A stretch of DNA of 6,093 nt, from the NCBI GenBank assembly GCA_002688875.1, contig NZDU01000014.1, forward strand, positions 1-6,093. Direction: 5' to 3'. Under the pieces are notes generated by a model, which made no database searches, was not told where the DNA came from, and saw nothing but the letters and a program-made list of their open reading frames with translations. The number at the start of each line of letters is the position of its first letter. The first letter of the stretch is position 1. Positions 1-5,446 of the stretch are shown here, piece by piece. Made by a program: the position numbers and the translations under genes. This DNA is from Candidatus Pacearchaeota archaeon (GTDB lineage Archaea > Nanobdellota > Nanobdellia > Pacearchaeales > GW2011-AR1).

Positions 1-816
1 ATAAATTCCACTAACTTGTTTATCGTAAAAACACCAAAAAGCATTAGCCACATCACTAGCATACAATATATCACGCAACTGCTTCCCCGTCCCAAATATT
101 GACAAAGGCATATCTAACACATTCCTTATCGCAAAATTAGCAACCCATCCATGATCTTCCCCCCCAAACTGATTCGGCCCATAAATCCCAGTCAATCTAA
201 AACTTGCAGCCTTAACTTTAAACGTATCAATATAACACCGAATATAATTCTCTGCAGCCATCTTAGAAGCATGTAAAGGCGTTACAGTCCCCTGCAACAA
301 CGGCTCATCCTCATTTATAGCCACAGGATTCCTAATATATCTACTCAACTCATAATCACAATCCGGACAACTAAAATCAAACTCACTCAACTCACTATTT
401 ATCTTATCCGGCCCATAACAATGTACACTATTACATGAAGCAATAGGAATCTTAAACTTCCTAGCCGCTTCAAGACAATTAAACGTCCCGATAACATTAA
501 TCGAAAAATCAAGATCAGGTTGCTCCCAACTCATAGTCATAGTCGGTTGCGCAGCAGTATGACAAATATAATCAACGCCCTCACAACTTGCAAACAACTC
601 CTCCTTATTCCGTATATCTCCTTGAACTATCTTAACACCTTTACTTTCCAATAACTTCCTATTATGATCCCGAGCCTCATCCTTCATATAAGTATTCCTC
701 TTAAACTCATCCTTAGTCAAATTATCAAACGCAATCACATCCCATCCCTTATCCTTAAAAAGCCCACAAATATGACTACCTAAAAATCCACATCCTCCTG
801 TTACCAACACTTTCAT
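1..816 (-). CDS. NAD-dependent extended-SDR sugar-nucleotide epimerase/dehydratase, CDP-paratose/tyvelose 2-epimerase-like (3' end off the window)
   Basis: The first 272 residues are present, with no stop before the window edge; family members usually run about 310-350 residues. It starts with the Rossmann motif TGGCGFLG (residues 6-13). Asp31 at the end of the second strand favours NAD. Further NAD-site elements are GDI (66-68) and HTAAQPT (86-92). The segment GPNQFGGEDHGWVANF (213-228) and GTGKQLRDILYASDVANAF (242-260) match the CDP-paratose 2-epimerase branch by memory of that family. The catalytic YxxxK is altered: TPLHASK (179-185) keeps Lys185 but has Leu181 where Tyr is expected. The Ser/Thr site is probably near Ser127-Ser130. 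A CPDC pair (150-153) lies in an insertion. The ATG at 816 is preceded by AAGGT nine bases upstream. It likely acts in the cytoplasm on a nucleotide sugar; the exact substrate is unknown. The Tyr loss could mean altered chemistry or loss of activity. Confidence 0.9.
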   Translation of the reverse strand, partial: MKVLVTGGCGFLGSHICGLFKDKGWDVIAFDNLTKDEFKRNTYMKDEARDHNRKLLESKGVKIVQGDIRNKEELFASCEGVDYICHTAAQPTMTMSWEQPDLDFSINVIGTFNCLEAARKFKIPIASCNSVHCYGPDKINSELSEFDFSCPDCDYELSRYIRNPVAINEDEPLLQGTVTPLHASKMAAENYIRCYIDTFKVKAASFRLTGIYGPNQFGGEDHGWVANFAIRNVLDMPLSIFGTGKQLRDILYASDVANAFWCFYDKQVSGIY

Positions 817-822
817 TTTCCT

Positions 823-877
823 ATTACCTTCATTTTAATTTACCTTGTCTTAAAATCAGAATGAGTTTCTTTAAAAG
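823..877 (-). promoter_or_regulatory. Archaeal-type promoter and Shine-Dalgarno of the epimerase gene
   Basis: On the minus strand, TTCTTTTAAAG (TATA-like core at 869-877) lies about 56 nt before the ATG at 816. This predicts transcription starting near 847 and a leader of about 30 nt. The leader contains AAGGT (826-830), nine bases before the start codon and complementary to the 16S rRNA 3' end. An out-of-frame ATG at 833 opens a six-codon reading frame whose TGA overlaps the real start; it may be chance. A second weaker box, TTTTAAGA (848-855), also exists. Confidence 0.5.
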
Positions 878-906
878 AATTTGTATCATTTATAGATATT
901 ATTGTA

Positions 907-1542
907 TCATTTACTCTGAGATTTTTCAAGGGCATAATTCATGATTGAAAGAGCATCTTGAGATCTTACTCCAAAACTAATAATTCCATCTTCATGACCT
1001 CCCATAGAAAAGATTCCCATATCTCTAACATTAGTATCTCTAAATAACCTTTGAACCTCTTCTACCATTTCAGGAGTCCCATATTCAACATTATCTCTTG
1101 TTATAGGCATACCCAACCTTCTAGCGTTTTTCCATATTTCAGGAGAATGCCCATGGAAAACAAATCTCAGAGAGTCATCAAGGACATACAAAGCATCATG
1201 AGTCATAGATTCTGAAGAAGCTCTAATTGGACCTTCAACAACCACCCTATTTTCATCAGGATAAGATTCCAAAACAGTTGTATAATGATCGTTAGTCAAC
1301 TTAGCTAATTCTCCCGTCCCAGTTCCAGTTATTATGAATATTCTTTCATCATCCACGAAAGGAGCAATTCTCTGACTCACATTTCCATATCCCTGCCCAC
1401 CATACCTTTCAGGATCTATCCCAATCAATCCATCATCATACAAAATTTGCCTACAAATATCCAACTCCTTTAAGGCATCATCAGAAGAGGGTAATCCTAC
1501 TCTATACTCTTGATTATATTTCACAACACCATCATCTTCCAT
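907..1542 (-). CDS. Class II aldolase/adducin-family protein (fuculose-1-phosphate aldolase-like metalloenzyme)
   Basis: The 211-residue protein has close to the length of bacterial L-fuculose-1-phosphate aldolase (about 215). It carries the expected motifs in order: GNVSQR (53-58) and TGTGTGELAKLT (72-83), which in the family bind the substrate phosphate; SSESMTH (109-115), with Glu111 at the position of the catalytic Glu; HGH (130-132), two metal-binding His; and GGHEDG (181-186), with His183 as the third metal ligand. All catalytic positions are therefore intact. Family members cleave or epimerise phosphorylated sugars through a divalent-metal enediolate, in the cytoplasm. The substrate cannot be read from the sequence; a dehydratase or decarboxylase role is also known in the superfamily. 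The gene ends 90 bp before the epimerase gene. The ATG at 1542 is supported by a TATA-like box 26-27 nt upstream, suggesting a leaderless message. Third codon positions are mostly A/T, unlike the G/T-rich epimerase. Confidence 0.9.
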   Translation of the reverse strand: MEDDGVVKYNQEYRVGLPSSDDALKELDICRQILYDDGLIGIDPERYGGQGYGNVSQRIAPFVDDERIFIITGTGTGELAKLTNDHYTTVLESYPDENRVVVEGPIRASSESMTHDALYVLDDSLRFVFHGHSPEIWKNARRLGMPITRDNVEYGTPEMVEEVQRLFRDTNVRDMGIFSMGGHEDGIISFGVRSQDALSIMNYALEKSQSK

Positions 1543-1563
1543 TCAGAAATACCTATTAATAAT

Positions 1564-1575
1564 CATTTATAAGAA
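1564..1575 (-). promoter_or_regulatory. TATA-like promoter element of the class II aldolase gene (leaderless)
   Basis: The minus strand reads TTCTTATAAATG here, with the core TTATAAAT at 1565-1572. Its centre is 26-27 nt upstream of the A of the ATG at 1542, so transcription would begin at or next to the start codon. There is no Shine-Dalgarno, consistent with a leaderless mRNA. The box sits in the 42-nt gap after the stop of the preceding small gene. Confidence 0.65.
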
Positions 1576-1584
1576 TATATATCC

Positions 1585-1827
1585 TCAACTCCAACCCTTC
1601 AACTCATCTCTCGTCATTTGATAAACAGGAATATTTCTCCTCTTCCCAAAAGTTTCAACATTATCTATTATATCCTGATCTCTATCTCCCTTCCCCCAAC
1701 TATTTCCCAAACAATCAGTTAAACAAATTGCTTTTGGAACACCATATTGTTTAACCATCTCACTTAAATTTGCAACATATCTCTCCGATTCTCGGCCTTT
1801 CATCAAAAACATAATCGCTTCTCCCAC
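1585..1827 (-). CDS. Unrecognised protein, probable C-terminal half of a frameshifted gene
   Basis: The frame opens at GTG (1827), with a stop only two codons upstream, and encodes 80 residues. I do not recognise the family. The protein is soluble-looking and mixed in composition; the most distinctive segment is LTDCLGNSWGKGDRDQD (36-52), followed by a basic patch FGKRR (60-64) and VYQMTRDEL (68-76). It overlaps the end of the upstream frame (1760-1996) by 68 bp. Removing one G from the GGG at 1823-1825 would join the two frames into LVSGEAIMFLMKG and give a single protein of about 136 residues. No promoter-like box or Shine-Dalgarno is seen before the GTG, which also argues against an independent gene. 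Alternatives are a genuine pair of overlapping small genes or a programmed +1 frameshift. Confidence 0.55.
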   Translation of the reverse strand: MGEAIMFLMKGRESERYVANLSEMVKQYGVPKAICLTDCLGNSWGKGDRDQDIIDNVETFGKRRNIPVYQMTRDELKGWS

Positions 1828-1996
1828 TAACTAACATAATATTATTACTATCAAGTTTAATTCCAACCAATTCACTCAACCTATCTCTCTGATCATCCTC
1901 AATCTTACTATTGTATAGGTGAAAAATCCCATTAAATTCTTTCCTAGTAAAACCTCCAGATAAAAAAGATGCTAGTAATCCTTTCAACAATCCCAT
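1760..1996 (-). CDS. Unrecognised protein, probable N-terminal half of a frameshifted gene
   Basis: I choose the ATG at 1996 (78 residues) over a GTG at 2065 (101 residues), because a TTTTAAAA box is centred 24-25 nt before the ATG and a leaderless transcript would start there. The extra 23 residues of the longer form would lie across that box. The N-terminus MGLLKGLLASFLSGG is a short hydrophobic/amphipathic helix. A polar, charged segment follows with FTRKEFNGIFHLYNSKIEDDQRDRL starting at residue 16 in outline. The first 58 residues are followed by a 20-residue tail that I suspect is out of frame, since the other frame from 1825 onward looks like a natural continuation. No family was recognised. 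The gene lies at the left side of a divergent promoter region shared with the radical SAM gene. Confidence 0.5.
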   Translation of the reverse strand: MGLLKGLLASFLSGGFTRKEFNGIFHLYNSKIEDDQRDRLSELVGIKLDSNNIMLVSGRSDYVFDERPRIGEICCKFK

Positions 1997-2011
1997 AGTA
2001 AAAAAATAGAT

Positions 2012-2030
2012 AACCATTTTAAAAGAATTT
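2012..2030 (-). promoter_or_regulatory. TATA-like promoter element of the small frameshifted gene (leaderless)
   Basis: The minus strand reads AAATTCTTTTAAAATGG, with the core TTTTAAAA at 2017-2024. Its centre is 24-25 nt before the ATG at 1996, so the message would be leaderless. The string ATTCTTTTAAA is shared with the element upstream of the epimerase gene, supporting a common promoter consensus. A GGAGG at about 2035-2039 is 17 nt from an internal ATG, too far for a normal Shine-Dalgarno. Confidence 0.6.
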
Positions 2031-2069
2031 ATATCCTCCAACACAACCCACTCCAAAAACCCCACAAAA

Positions 2070-2117
2070 CTTATAAACCTCTCAACCCATTAAAACCTAC
2101 AAAAAAGGTTTGAGAAA
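2070..2117 (+). promoter_or_regulatory. Promoter and Shine-Dalgarno of the radical SAM gene
   Basis: A CTTATAAA box at 2070-2077 predicts transcription starting near 2098-2100 and a leader of about 18-20 nt. The leader carries AAGGT (2105-2109), eight bases before the ATG at 2118. TTATAA is self-complementary, so the same box could in principle work on the minus strand too. A 6-bp inverted repeat, AAACCT (2093-2098) and AGGTTT (2106-2111), overlaps the Shine-Dalgarno, and AAACCT is repeated directly at 2075-2080 beside the box. These repeats could be an operator, but they are short enough to be chance. Confidence 0.55.
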
Positions 2118-3350
2118 ATGCCACAAATATCCCTTTCACATAAAATTAAACTTGTTTCTAACTATGTCTACGACGGAAGATTTCGAGAAATCTACAACAT
2201 GATATTCTGGGTCTATCCATTATGGTGGAACCGAAAATGGTCAGCTTTCATCATGAACAAATTCCTACCCAAACTAGGAATAGACCTCTTCCCTCCATTC
2301 TTAGAAATAGAACCTACAACTGCCTGCCAGTACGCTTGCGTCTGTTGCGAACACTCTTACTGGAAAGAACCTCCAAAAAACATAAGGTTCGACGATTTCA
2401 AAAAAATATTCGATGGCTTTGGAAAAAACCCTAAATGGCTCGGCCTAACTGGAATAGGAACATCATATCTAAACAAAGACTACCACAAAATGCTGAGCTA
2501 CGCAAAATCAAAAGGAACAATAATAGAAACCTTCGACCACTTCAACGATCTCGAAGACGACAACCATTTAAGAGAACTAATAAACACCGGAATGGATTTC
2601 CTTTTCATATCTATCTACGGCGGAACAAAAGAATCATATGAAAGCGTAATGCGAGGCGGAAACTTCGACAAAGCCATGCACAACATACGTAGATTCGTAG
2701 CCCTAAAAAAACAAATGAACAAACGCTTCCCTCTTCTTAGCTTCCACTACATAATAACCAAAGACTCAAAAGATTCAATCCTACAATTTCTAGACTTCGT
2801 CCACTCACTTGATACAGAAGTAGCAGAAGTCCTAGTAACCCCAATGACCCACGCTTTCAAAGAAGCCGAAGACTTCGCAGTCTCAATAGACGAGGAATAT
2901 GTAGAAAATGTAAGAAAGAAAGCAAAAAAACTAGGAATAGAAATCACAATAAATTTCAGCGCCAAAAAAGACACAGAAGACTTACAAAAACGCCCGCCCA
3001 TGCACAACTGCAAGGAATTAATAATGCCCTTCATATTCTCAAACGGAGACATAACTCCCTGTTGTTCATTAAACGAAGCAAACAACCGAGACTGGCAACA
3101 CGGCACAGCTCTAGGAAATGCAATACAAACTCCACTCAGAGAAGTTTGGTACTCAAAAAGATACAAAGAAATGAGAAAAGCCATCAGAGAAGATCAAGTC
3201 CCTCCCGAATGCATCTACTGTCCTGCCTACGATCTCTCAACCATCACAAAAGAAACCATCGAACAATCCAACCAAATGGCCCGAGCCAATAATCCTAAGA
3301 TGCAACAAGCAAAGGTGGTAGCACCTATTGTGGTTGAGAGGATAAAATAG
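2118..3350 (+). CDS. Radical SAM protein with SPASM-like C-terminal iron-sulfur domain
   Basis: The 410-residue protein has a radical SAM core that begins at about residue 62. The cluster motif CxxxCxxC is CQYACVCC (Cys70, Cys74, Cys77, with an extra Cys76). The core would bind a [4Fe-4S] cluster and cleave S-adenosylmethionine to start radical chemistry. The next motif, normally GGE or GxGE, reads LTGIGTSYLNKD (110-121): the usual Glu is replaced by Thr/Ser. The C-terminal region has Cys298, FSNGDITPCC (307-316, Cys315/316), GTALGN (329-334) and CIYC (Cys365, Cys368), a SPASM-type arrangement able to hold one auxiliary cluster. The N-terminal 60 residues are aromatic and basic, including MIFWVYPLWW (28-37), perhaps a membrane- or lipid-touching helix. 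Such proteins modify peptides, sugars or lipids; the substrate is unknown. A glycan or lipid role is inferred from the glycosyltransferase 111 nt downstream. Confidence 0.9.
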   Translation: MPQISLSHKIKLVSNYVYDGRFREIYNMIFWVYPLWWNRKWSAFIMNKFLPKLGIDLFPPFLEIEPTTACQYACVCCEHSYWKEPPKNIRFDDFKKIFDGFGKNPKWLGLTGIGTSYLNKDYHKMLSYAKSKGTIIETFDHFNDLEDDNHLRELINTGMDFLFISIYGGTKESYESVMRGGNFDKAMHNIRRFVALKKQMNKRFPLLSFHYIITKDSKDSILQFLDFVHSLDTEVAEVLVTPMTHAFKEAEDFAVSIDEEYVENVRKKAKKLGIEITINFSAKKDTEDLQKRPPMHNCKELIMPFIFSNGDITPCCSLNEANNRDWQHGTALGNAIQTPLREVWYSKRYKEMRKAIREDQVPPECIYCPAYDLSTITKETIEQSNQMARANNPKMQQAKVVAPIVVERIK

Positions 3351-3461
3351 ATATCTCACAAACAATCCACCACAACCTCCAACCCTTCACTCAACCTATC
3401 CATCCCATCACAACCTTCCCACAATAATTATTCTTTAAATAACTCTCAATTTCTAAAAAAC
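3351..3461 (+). other. Intergenic region with no G on the + strand
   Basis: All 111 bases between the TAG of the radical SAM gene and the ATG of the fusion gene are A, C or T; the flanking Gs are the last base of the stop codon and the third base of the start codon. The left two thirds are C/A-rich with many short CC runs; the right part holds the promoter. As RNA it could form no G-C or G-U pair within itself, so it would be nearly unstructured. No T-tract or hairpin terminator is visible. Confidence 0.9.
3431..3443 (+). promoter_or_regulatory. TATA-like promoter element of the fusion gene (leaderless)
   Basis: TTCTTTAAATAAC carries the core TTTAAATA at 3434-3441, centred 24-25 nt before the A of the ATG at 3462. 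Transcription would start at the start codon. No Shine-Dalgarno can exist, because the upstream region contains no G at all, so a leaderless message is the only ordinary way to translate from this start. Confidence 0.7.
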
Positions 3462-5330
3462 ATGAAAGCACTAATCCTAGCAGGCGGTCGAGGCTCCCGT
3501 CTAAACGATTTCACAAAAAAAAAAAACAAATCCATGCTCCAACTCTTCCACAAGCCCTTAATAGAGTACAACTTAGAACACGCACACGAAGCAAAAGTAA
3601 AAGAAATCATTATCATTGTGGGCTATAGAAAAGATGAAATAATTCAGCATGTAGGTGACAATTTTAGAGGAATCAAAATAACTTATGTAGAGCAAAAAGA
3701 ACAAAGAGGGTTGGTCCATGCAATTGAAACTGCCAAACAAGCCATAGGCGATTCGGATTTTTTCTTAATGTTAGGAGACGAACTCTTAATCAATTCAAAA
3801 ATAAAACAAATGATAAAACAGTTCAGAAAATCTGATTCTTACATTTTATGCGGAGTAGTAAACGAGTCAGATAAATCAAGCATCTCCAAAACTTACTCGG
3901 TAATGGGTAATGAAGAGGGAAGAATATTTAGACTAATAGAAAAACCAAGATTCCCCATAAACAACATAAAAGGAACAGGTCATTGCATCATGAAAAACGA
4001 AATCCTCTCCTACATTCCAAGAACTCCAATCAACATGATAAGAGGCGAAAGAGAAATGGTCGACTTATTCCAATTAGCTATAGATGAAGGTAAAAAAGTC
4101 GAAATCTTAAACGTAGCAAAAAACTATGTTAACATTAACACCGAAGAAGATCTAAGATTAGCCGAAGAAATTACAAAAAACAAACTTCCTAAAGTTCTCA
4201 TAGTCCACACTCAAATGAAATTCCTAGGTGGTGCAGAGTTACTCATAGTAGAACTAGCCAACTGGCTTACCAAACGTGGAATCAGAAATGACATCCTAGC
4301 CCTATCTTCAAGCAAAGAAGTCGAACAAATGCTAATCAACACAGACATCATTATGCCAAAACACAATATAGACCTTAGACCTCCAGGTTTCAAATCAACC
4401 AAAGATATTTTAGATTTCGTAAAAATATATCGGAAAAAACTGCGAGAAATAATCAACGATTACGATGTGATAAACTTCCACAACTTCCCAACCACTTGGA
4501 GTTTGTTTCCCAAAAGAAAACCAGCAGTCTGGATGCTTAACGAACCCCCAAACCTCTGGAGCCGCCCCGACGCTAATTGGATATTAAAACTAATAAACAA
4601 ACTAAGAAACTACCTAGACAGAGAAATAGTAAGAAACAGCATAAACACAATTTGTGTAGCCGATCAATTCAACAAAGAACGAGCCTATAACCGATACCAT
4701 AAACAAGCACGAATAGTCTATTACGGGGTAAACCATAAATTCTTCTCCCAAGGAAATCCAGATAATGCAATTAAAAAATTCAAACTAAAAAACAAATTCA
4801 CAATTGTCCAAAGTGGTATGATAACTGAAGTTAAAAACCAATTAGAAAGCATCAAAGCAATTAACAAAATCAAAGACAAAATCCCTAACATCTTGTTAGT
4901 TCTAGCAGGAAAAATAGCTGACGAAGAGTACGGAAAACAAATTAAAGACTATTTAAAAGATAACAAACTCGAAAACCACATACTTTTAACAGGAAACCTA
5001 GATAGAGAAACTCTAAGAGATTTATACAAAGCTAGCGACTTAGGAACCTACCCAATTGGAAAACAAGGAGGCTGGCTAGCACCCTTTGAACATCTCTGTT
5101 CAGGCAACCCAATAATTGTCTCAGAAGATCTCGGAGCAGCCAGTATAATAAAGAAATTCGACCTAGGAATAGTAAGCAACAACTACGAAGACGAAATCCT
5201 AAACATATACAACAATCTAAAATATTTCAAAGAAAAAGGAAAAAAATCAAGCGAATTTATTAAAAAAAATCTAGGATGGGATGTTTTTACTGATAAACTT
5301 ATCAAGGCGTTTAAAGATACAAGAAAATAA
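3462..5330 (+). CDS. Bifunctional sugar-1-phosphate nucleotidyltransferase / GT4-type glycosyltransferase fusion
   Basis: One uninterrupted 622-residue frame holds two enzymes. Residues 1-240 are a nucleotidyltransferase of the RmlA/GlmU type: LAGGRGSRL (6-14), Lys23 in the place of the catalytic Lys of the RmlA segment TKAISKQML, KPLIEY (31-36), LGDE with the metal-binding Asp106, EKP (160-162) and VNINTEEDL (223-231). It should make an NDP-sugar from a sugar-1-phosphate and NTP. Residues 243-622 are a GT-B, GT4-like transferase: GGAE (256-259) in the N-terminal half, then AGK (482-484), LTGNL (509-513) and GGWLAPFEHLCSGNPIIVSEDLG in outline from 536. In the E-x7-E donor motif the first Glu is Gln535, the second is Glu543. 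There is no internal start or spacer at the join (NKLPKVLIVHT). The product would be transferred in the cytoplasm to a lipid or glycan acceptor; sugar identity is unknown. A run of 12 A (3515-3526) falls in the active-site loop but keeps frame. Confidence 0.92.
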   Translation: MKALILAGGRGSRLNDFTKKKNKSMLQLFHKPLIEYNLEHAHEAKVKEIIIIVGYRKDEIIQHVGDNFRGIKITYVEQKEQRGLVHAIETAKQAIGDSDFFLMLGDELLINSKIKQMIKQFRKSDSYILCGVVNESDKSSISKTYSVMGNEEGRIFRLIEKPRFPINNIKGTGHCIMKNEILSYIPRTPINMIRGEREMVDLFQLAIDEGKKVEILNVAKNYVNINTEEDLRLAEEITKNKLPKVLIVHTQMKFLGGAELLIVELANWLTKRGIRNDILALSSSKEVEQMLINTDIIMPKHNIDLRPPGFKSTKDILDFVKIYRKKLREIINDYDVINFHNFPTTWSLFPKRKPAVWMLNEPPNLWSRPDANWILKLINKLRNYLDREIVRNSINTICVADQFNKERAYNRYHKQARIVYYGVNHKFFSQGNPDNAIKKFKLKNKFTIVQSGMITEVKNQLESIKAINKIKDKIPNILLVLAGKIADEEYGKQIKDYLKDNKLENHILLTGNLDRETLRDLYKASDLGTYPIGKQGGWLAPFEHLCSGNPIIVSEDLGAASIIKKFDLGIVSNNYEDEILNIYNNLKYFKEKGKKSSEFIKKNLGWDVFTDKLIKAFKDTRK

Positions 5331-5446
5331 AAATATAATCAAGTAATCATTACAAAGATCCTAACTCTAAAATTCTCAACCACCGTAATCTTTAAAAAAA
5401 CCCATCCCTATCCACTAAAACATAAAAAGAGATATCAAAACATAAC
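5331..5446 (+). promoter_or_regulatory. Intergenic region with possible promoter of the cobalamin-binding radical SAM gene
   Basis: This 116-nt gap has only five G on the + strand. ATCTTTAAAA at 5388-5397 is a TATA-like box that would give a leader of about 25-30 nt; a second candidate, ACATAAAAA at 5420-5428, lies 23-24 nt before the ATG at 5447 and would give a leaderless message. The sequence does not decide between them. No clear Shine-Dalgarno (AGAGAT at 5428-5433 is weak) and no terminator were seen. Confidence 0.4.

Noticed and set aside
1997..2065. GTG at 2065 as the start of the small minus-strand gene
   Set aside because: The extension would be translated across a good TATA-like box that fits the ATG at 1996, and the added residues look unlike a protein N-terminus.
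2222..2641. Plus-strand open frames of 70 and 68 residues in another frame of the radical SAM gene
   Set aside because: Composition is dominated by Arg, Asn and Lys as expected from a shifted frame; the real frame carries the Cys motifs.
2747..3184. 145-residue minus-strand open frame opposite the radical SAM gene
   Set aside because: It lies antisense within a clearly coding gene, has no recognisable motif, promoter or Shine-Dalgarno, and is a by-product of the A/C-rich sense strand.
3351..3461. Terminator after the radical SAM gene
   Set aside because: A G-free sequence cannot form a stable G-C hairpin, and no T-tract of five or more bases is present.
4211..4456. 81-residue minus-strand frame inside the fusion gene
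   Set aside because: It is antisense to the start of the GT4 domain, with no motif and no initiation signals.
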